Position numbers and translations under genes: made by a program
Origin: Bacteroidaceae bacterium
GTDB lineage: Bacteria; Bacteroidota; Bacteroidia; Bacteroidales; Bacteroidaceae
Direction: 5' to 3'
Assembly: GCA_900769765.1 (NCBI GenBank)
Contig: CAAGHW010000055.1
Coordinates: 1-17,200 of the forward strand
DNA: 17,200 nucleotides
The notes under the pieces: model-generated
What the model saw: only the letters and a program-made list of their open reading frames with translations
What the model was told of the DNA's origin: nothing
Databases searched by the model: none
Shown: one piece after another, positions 13,617 through 17,200 of the stretch
How the letters are laid out: the number at the start of each line of letters is the position of its first letter
Position numbering within the stretch: the first letter of the stretch is position 1

Positions 13617-14738
13617 ATGCGATATTTACGGCTGTCGGTAATATGCTTGCCCTTGTTGTGCCTGTTGCTTGTATCGTGTAACGGGGTACATTCCACGAAG
13701 GTCGAGGGCGAAGAGGTGGCTATGCGTCATTCAGCATTGCTTAAGATAACCGACTGTGACGGCTATTCCGTCGTCGAGGTGGACAATCCTTGGGGTAAGG
13801 GCTTGCTCAACCGTTATCTGCTTGTGCCGTCGGATAGTGTGCTTCCCGATGATTTGCCGTCGGGTGTCGTGGTACGCACTCCGCTGCAGCGTGTCGTTCT
13901 CTTTTCCGGTGTGCATGCTTCTCTGTTTGAGGAACTTGGTCTGTTGTCGGCAATATCGGGCATCTGTGACAGCCGTTATCTCTATTCGCATGGCGTGAGA
14001 CGTGGTCTCGAGGATGGGACAATCCTTGATTGTGGCAGTTCGGTCAATGTCAATAGCGAGGTCGTGGCACAGATATCACCTGATGCGATATTTGTCCTTC
14101 CATACGAAAATGGCGGTTATGGCAAGCTTGAACGCTTCTCTTTTCCTATTGTAGAGTGTGCCGACTATATGGAGTCATCTCCTTTGGGGTGTGCTGAATG
14201 GATGCGTTTCTATGGCCGTCTTCTGGGGTGTGCCGAAAAGAGCGATTCTATCTTCAATGCCGTATGCGGTGAGTATGACTCTTTGTCGCGAATGGCTGCA
14301 GATGTTACGGAACGCCCCAAACTCATGTGTGAACTTAAAAGCACCTCGGCCTGGTATGTTCCGGGTGGCATGAGCACTATGGGGCAGATGTACAAGGATG
14401 CCGGTGCCGACTATGCCTTTGCCCATTATGATGCGAGCGGCTCTGTTCCGTTGGCTGTGGAGGTCGTTCTTGACAAGGCCGGCGATTCCGATATCTGGCT
14501 TGTCAAATACAACTCCGAAAATGACAAGACATACTCCTCGCTTCTTGCTGAATATAATGGATATATGCACTTCAAGCCATTTGAAAACAGAAATGTCTAT
14601 GCCTGTAACACACATAAGAAAAATGTCTTTGAAGAGACGGCTTTCCATCCCGAAAGGTTGTTGAGAGAACTTGTAGCTTTGTTTCACCCCGTATTGCTCC
14701 CGGATTATAGAACTGTGTATTATGAGAAGATGCGTTGA
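13617..14738 (+). CDS. Substrate-binding lipoprotein of a BtuF/FepB-type ABC importer
   Basis: This protein of 373 residues starts at the ATG at 13617, which gives a compact lipoprotein signal (MRYLRLSVICLPLLCLLLVSC) with lipobox LVSC. ATGs at 13593 and 13602 are also in frame and would lengthen it by eight or five residues. The mature part has the periplasmic-binding fold of the BtuF/FepB family (PF01497-like): RVVLFSGVHASLFEELGLLSAISGICDS, then VNVNSEVVAQISPDAIFVLPYE, a linking helix around ECADYMESSPLGCAEWMRFYG, and a C-terminal lobe with WYVPGGMSTMGQMYKDAGADY. Ligand could be cobalamin, haem or a ferric siderophore; the sequence does not decide. The gene begins seven bases after the DAHP synthase stop and overlaps the permease by 17 bases, so the two are a pair. 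Confidence 0.88.
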   Translation: MRYLRLSVICLPLLCLLLVSCNGVHSTKVEGEEVAMRHSALLKITDCDGYSVVEVDNPWGKGLLNRYLLVPSDSVLPDDLPSGVVVRTPLQRVVLFSGVHASLFEELGLLSAISGICDSRYLYSHGVRRGLEDGTILDCGSSVNVNSEVVAQISPDAIFVLPYENGGYGKLERFSFPIVECADYMESSPLGCAEWMRFYGRLLGCAEKSDSIFNAVCGEYDSLSRMAADVTERPKLMCELKSTSAWYVPGGMSTMGQMYKDAGADYAFAHYDASGSVPLAVEVVLDKAGDSDIWLVKYNSENDKTYSSLLAEYNGYMHFKPFENRNVYACNTHKKNVFEETAFHPERLLRELVALFHPVLLPDYRTVYYEKMR

Positions 14739-15750
14739 CAAAAGAGCGATGATGTTCCTGTCGCTTATGCTTTTGGTTGTGTTTCTTTTTCTTGCGAATC
14801 TTTTTTATGGTTCGGTGGATATCCCGTGCAAAGATGTGGTTTCGATACTTCTTAGCGGTGATGCTGAACGTGAGGCGTGGAGGCTTATTGTTCTTGAGAC
14901 ACGTCTGCCGCAAGCCGTTACGGCTCTTTTGGCAGGTGCTTCAATCTCTGTCGCAGGTCTTTTGTTGCAGACTCTGTTCAATAATCCTCTTGCCGGGCCC
15001 GAGGTGCTGGGAATAAACAGTGGAGCAGGGCTTGGAGTGGCTCTTGTCATGTTGCTTATGCAGGGGGTGTTTGTCGTCGGGGAAATGAATGTCGTGGGCT
15101 ATCTGGCTGTCTTCTTTGGGGCTTTTGCCGGTGCTGCGGTCATCATCGCGATAATATTGTTCCTTTCGTCGATACTGAAAAACAAAGTCTTTCTGCTTAT
15201 CGTAGGCGTTGCTGTCGGTTACCTCTCGTCGTCGCTCATATCGGTGCTCAACTATTTCGCCACATCCGAAGGGGTACATTCCTACCTCATATGGGGCATG
15301 GGAAGTTTCGGCGCAGTCTCAATGGAACAACTTCCTCTTTATGCCGTGTTGACTCTGCTTCTGCTTGTGGTGTCGTTGTTCATGATGAAACCCTTGAATG
15401 CATTGCTTTTGGGTGAAGCCTATGCCCATAATCTTGGAGTTAATGTCAGGGCGGTCCGTGCCTTTCTTCTTGCCCTTACGGGTCTGCTTACGGCTGTGGT
15501 GACTGCTTTCTGCGGCCCTGTCTCTTTTATAGGTCTTGTCGTGCCCCATATCGCAAGGATGTTCTTTGGAAGCAATAACCACAAGGTGCTGTTGCCCGCT
15601 ACATTGTTCTTCGGTATGGCTATAGCACTTGTCTGCTGTCTCATTTGTCAGCTTCCAGGGGAGAGGGGGCTTCTTCCTTTGGGTGCGATAACGCCGCTTA
15701 TCGGTGCTCCGATGATTATATATGTCGTTCTAAGAAATAAAAATCTCTAA
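14722..15750 (+). CDS. FecCD/BtuC-type ABC transporter permease
   Basis: This is a 342-residue inner-membrane protein with about nine or ten transmembrane helices. Hallmarks of the iron-chelate/cobalamin permease family are RLPQAVTALLAGASISVAG and the NPLAGPEVLGINSGAGLG loop. Others are LLLGEAYAHNLGVNVRAVR, which is the cytoplasmic ATPase-contact region, and CGPVSFIGLVVPHIAR. It ends LPLGAITPLIGAPMIIYVVLR, the usual terminus. It partners the binding lipoprotein it overlaps. No ATP-binding subunit follows; the next gene is ilvD with its own promoter. The ATPase must therefore come from elsewhere or lie in another operon. No T-tailed hairpin is seen between its stop and the ilvD promoter. Confidence 0.92.
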   Translation: MRRCVDKRAMMFLSLMLLVVFLFLANLFYGSVDIPCKDVVSILLSGDAEREAWRLIVLETRLPQAVTALLAGASISVAGLLLQTLFNNPLAGPEVLGINSGAGLGVALVMLLMQGVFVVGEMNVVGYLAVFFGAFAGAAVIIAIILFLSSILKNKVFLLIVGVAVGYLSSSLISVLNYFATSEGVHSYLIWGMGSFGAVSMEQLPLYAVLTLLLLVVSLFMMKPLNALLLGEAYAHNLGVNVRAVRAFLLALTGLLTAVVTAFCGPVSFIGLVVPHIARMFFGSNNHKVLLPATLFFGMAIALVCCLICQLPGERGLLPLGAITPLIGAPMIIYVVLRNKNL

Positions 15751-15788
15751 AGTTTTGACACAGAATAGGCTATTTACCTTACTAAATT

Positions 15789-15820
15789 CTTGTATAAACT
15801 GAAAAAAGAGATTAATTTTG
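15789..15820 (+). promoter_or_regulatory. Bacteroidota-type promoter of ilvD
   Basis: CTTG (15789-15792) is followed after exactly 20 bases by TAATTTTG (15813-15820), matching TTTG / TAnnTTTG with one mismatch. Transcription would start near 15826, giving a leader of about 120 nt before the ilvD ATG. Confidence 0.6.
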
Positions 15821-15822
15821 CA

Positions 15823-15864
15823 ATCCTAAATCGAGAAAACGATAATATTTGTATTCTAAACCGA
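15823..15864 (+). repeat. Direct repeat ATYCTAAAYCGA at the start of the ilvD leader
   Basis: ATCCTAAATCGA (15823-15834) and ATTCTAAACCGA (15853-15864) agree at 10 of 12 positions. Their starts are exactly 30 bases apart, close to three helical turns, immediately after the proposed -7 box. The placement suits a repressor-type operator, but a chance repeat is possible. Confidence 0.45.
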
Positions 15865-15865
15865 T

Positions 15866-15925
15866 CTTGCAGTTGTGCAGGGTTGGCGGTACATCTATTT
15901 TTAGCCTTTCTCATACCGGGAAAGG
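15866..15925 (+). promoter_or_regulatory. Paired hairpins in the ilvD leader (possible attenuator)
   Basis: CTTGCA (15866-15871) pairs with TGCAGG (15876-15881) around GTTG, and CCTTTC (15905-15910) pairs with GAAAGG (15920-15925) around a nine-base loop. The second stem is followed by TTTCTTG, only weakly T-rich. No ATG-started leader peptide precedes it. One frame through this region reads LAVHLFLAFLI, rich in Leu/Val/Ile, but lacks a standard start inside the predicted transcript. Confidence 0.3.
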
Positions 15926-15946
15926 TTTCTTGTCAAATCAAATGTT

Positions 15947-17200
15947 ATGAAGATAAAATTAAGAAGTGCACAATCGACCGAAGGCCGTCGTATGGCCGGT
16001 GCAAGAGCTTTGTGGATTGCCAATGGAATGAAACGCGAGATGTTCGGTAAACCCATCATTGCTATCGCAAACTCTTTTACACAGCTTGTTCCGGGACATA
16101 CACATCTGCATGAGGCCGGTCAGATTGTAAAGGCTGAAATAGAAAAGATGGGCTGTTATGCAGCCGAATTCAATACAATAGCCATTGATGACGGTATTGC
16201 TATGGGACACGATGGCATGCTCTATTCTTTGCCTTCGCGTGATATCATCGCAGACAGTGTGGAGTATATGTGCAATGCCCATAAGGTAGATGCCCTTGTT
16301 TGTATATCAAACTGCGACAAGATTACTCCGGGTATGCTCATGGCCTCTATGCGTCTGAATATACCTACGGTATTTGTTTCGGGCGGTCCTATGGAAAAGG
16401 GCACATGGAAAAATGAAAACCTTGACCTTGTCATTGCAATGGTCAAGGCTGCCGATACAACCGTCAGCGATGAGGAGCTTGCAGAAATAGAAAAACGCTC
16501 GTGTCCGGGTTGCGGCTCATGCTCGGGAATGTTTACTGCAAACTCAATGAACTCTTTGACAGAGGCTATAGGTCTTTCATTGCCGGGTAACGGAACGGTG
16601 CTTGCTACGCACGAGAACCGCATCCAGCTGTTGAAGGATGCCGCAAAGCATATCGTTGAGAATGCAATGAAATATTATGGCGAGGGCGACGAGAGTGTTC
16701 TCCCACGCAGCATAGCTACCCGTGCGGCATTCATGAATGCCATGACTTTGGACATCGCCATGGGTGGTTCTACAAATACAATCCTTCACCTGTTGGCAGT
16801 TGCACAGGAGGCCGGTGTAGATTTCAAGATGGAAGATATCGATGCTCTTAGCCGCAAAGTGCCATGTCTTTGCAAGCTGGCTCCAAACGGTCCTAAATAC
16901 AGCGTTCAGGATTGTGGTCGTGCCGGCGGTATCTTGGGTATCCTTGGTGAATTGGCAAAGGGTGGATTGCTCGATACAACTGTGAAACGCGTTACAGGTG
17001 CTACGCTTGCCGAGGATATTGCAAAATATTGCATTACAGGCGAAACTGTTGAGGCTGAGGCCAAACGCGTCTATGGTACTGCACCTGCAAATGTGTTCAG
17101 CAATGTCATGGGTTCGCAGAACTGCCAGTACGAAACACTTGACGATGACCGCGAGAACGGTTGCATACGTTCACTCGAGAATGCCTATACCAAAGACGGC
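15947..17200 (+). CDS. ilvD: Dihydroxy-acid dehydratase (3' partial at window end)
   Basis: This iron-sulphur dehydratase makes the 2-keto acids of isoleucine and valine from their dihydroxy precursors. The frame is open to the last base and gives 418 of the roughly 600 residues usual for the family. Visible hallmarks are LRSAQSTEGRRMAGARALW at the N terminus, IANSFTQLVPGH, and IDDGIAMGHDGMLYSLPSRD. Next come CISNCDKITPGM (cluster Cys), KRSCPGCGSCSGMFTANSMN (cluster Cys residues), GLSLPGNGT and AMGGSTNTILHLLA. The ATG at 15947 is used; an ATG five bases earlier, in another frame, meets a stop after two codons. The gene has its own promoter and a structured leader. Further ilv/leu genes may follow beyond the window. 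Confidence 0.96.
   Translation, partial: MKIKLRSAQSTEGRRMAGARALWIANGMKREMFGKPIIAIANSFTQLVPGHTHLHEAGQIVKAEIEKMGCYAAEFNTIAIDDGIAMGHDGMLYSLPSRDIIADSVEYMCNAHKVDALVCISNCDKITPGMLMASMRLNIPTVFVSGGPMEKGTWKNENLDLVIAMVKAADTTVSDEELAEIEKRSCPGCGSCSGMFTANSMNSLTEAIGLSLPGNGTVLATHENRIQLLKDAAKHIVENAMKYYGEGDESVLPRSIATRAAFMNAMTLDIAMGGSTNTILHLLAVAQEAGVDFKMEDIDALSRKVPCLCKLAPNGPKYSVQDCGRAGGILGILGELAKGGLLDTTVKRVTGATLAEDIAKYCITGETVEAEAKRVYGTAPANVFSNVMGSQNCQYETLDDDRENGCIRSLENAYTKDG

Noticed and set aside
15790..16050. An 86-codon TTG-started frame ahead of and into ilvD
   Set aside because: It begins in the promoter -33 box and runs out of frame through conserved ilvD codons, so it is not a gene. Only its Leu/Val-rich stretch is mentioned as a possible leader signal.
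1..17200. Mobile elements, CRISPR arrays, tRNA or rRNA genes, toxin-antitoxin or phage-defence genes
   Set aside because: I looked for transposase or integrase motifs, regularly spaced repeats, cloverleaf-like segments and defence-type domains on both strands and saw none.

Overview
The window reads as a chromosomal segment from a member of the Bacteroidales (Bacteroidota). The evidence is: promoters of the TTTG-N20-TAnnTTTG type, a TonB-dependent receptor whose gene follows a TPP riboswitch with PnuT and thiamine pyrophosphokinase downstream, a PorQ-cmk-ispH gene order, a DAHP synthase-chorismate mutase fusion, and a secreted protein with a GRKV...KGIYIINGKK-type C-terminal tail. Family and species cannot be settled from the sequence alone. 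Nothing looks like a prophage, insertion sequence, CRISPR array, tRNA or rRNA. This is mostly core metabolism and envelope biology.

Layout. (1) 1-354: the 3' end of a secreted-protein gene on the + strand, with its terminator. (2) 4145 down to 402, - strand: a thiamine-salvage operon (promoter, TPP riboswitch, outer-membrane TonB-dependent receptor, PnuT-type inner-membrane transporter, thiamine pyrophosphokinase). It covers the route from external thiamine to intracellular TPP. A 63-bp hairpin-like inverted repeat sits on its promoter. (3) 4297-5403, + strand: meaB, the GTPase chaperone of B12-dependent methylmalonyl-CoA mutase, with a terminator built across its stop codon. (4) 9009 down to 5440, - strand: a tightly packed porQ-cmk-ispH-pfkA operon. 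(5) 9259-10008, + strand: tonB, divergent from porQ, ending in a strong intrinsic terminator. (6) 10073-15750, + strand: a six-gene run with overlapping or nearly touching genes: polyprenyl diphosphate synthase, a conserved protein of unknown function, TatD-family hydrolase, DAHP synthase/chorismate mutase, and a substrate-binding lipoprotein plus permease of a BtuFC/FecBCD-type ABC importer with no ATPase gene beside them. (7) From 15947 to the window end, + strand: the first 418 codons of ilvD behind its own promoter and a structured leader of about 120 nt.

Several genes connect functionally. TonB would energise receptors such as the thiamine receptor. IspH makes the C5 units that the polyprenyl synthase condenses. 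MeaB depends on cobalamin biology, and the BtuFC-like pair could import cobalamin or an iron chelate. I found no convincing wholly new system. The best candidates for new biology are the promoter-spanning inverted repeat at 4117-4179, nested ATAAC/GTTAT repeats between porQ and tonB, the direct repeats and hairpins in the ilvD leader, the ATPase-less importer pair, and the unassigned protein at 11053-11760.
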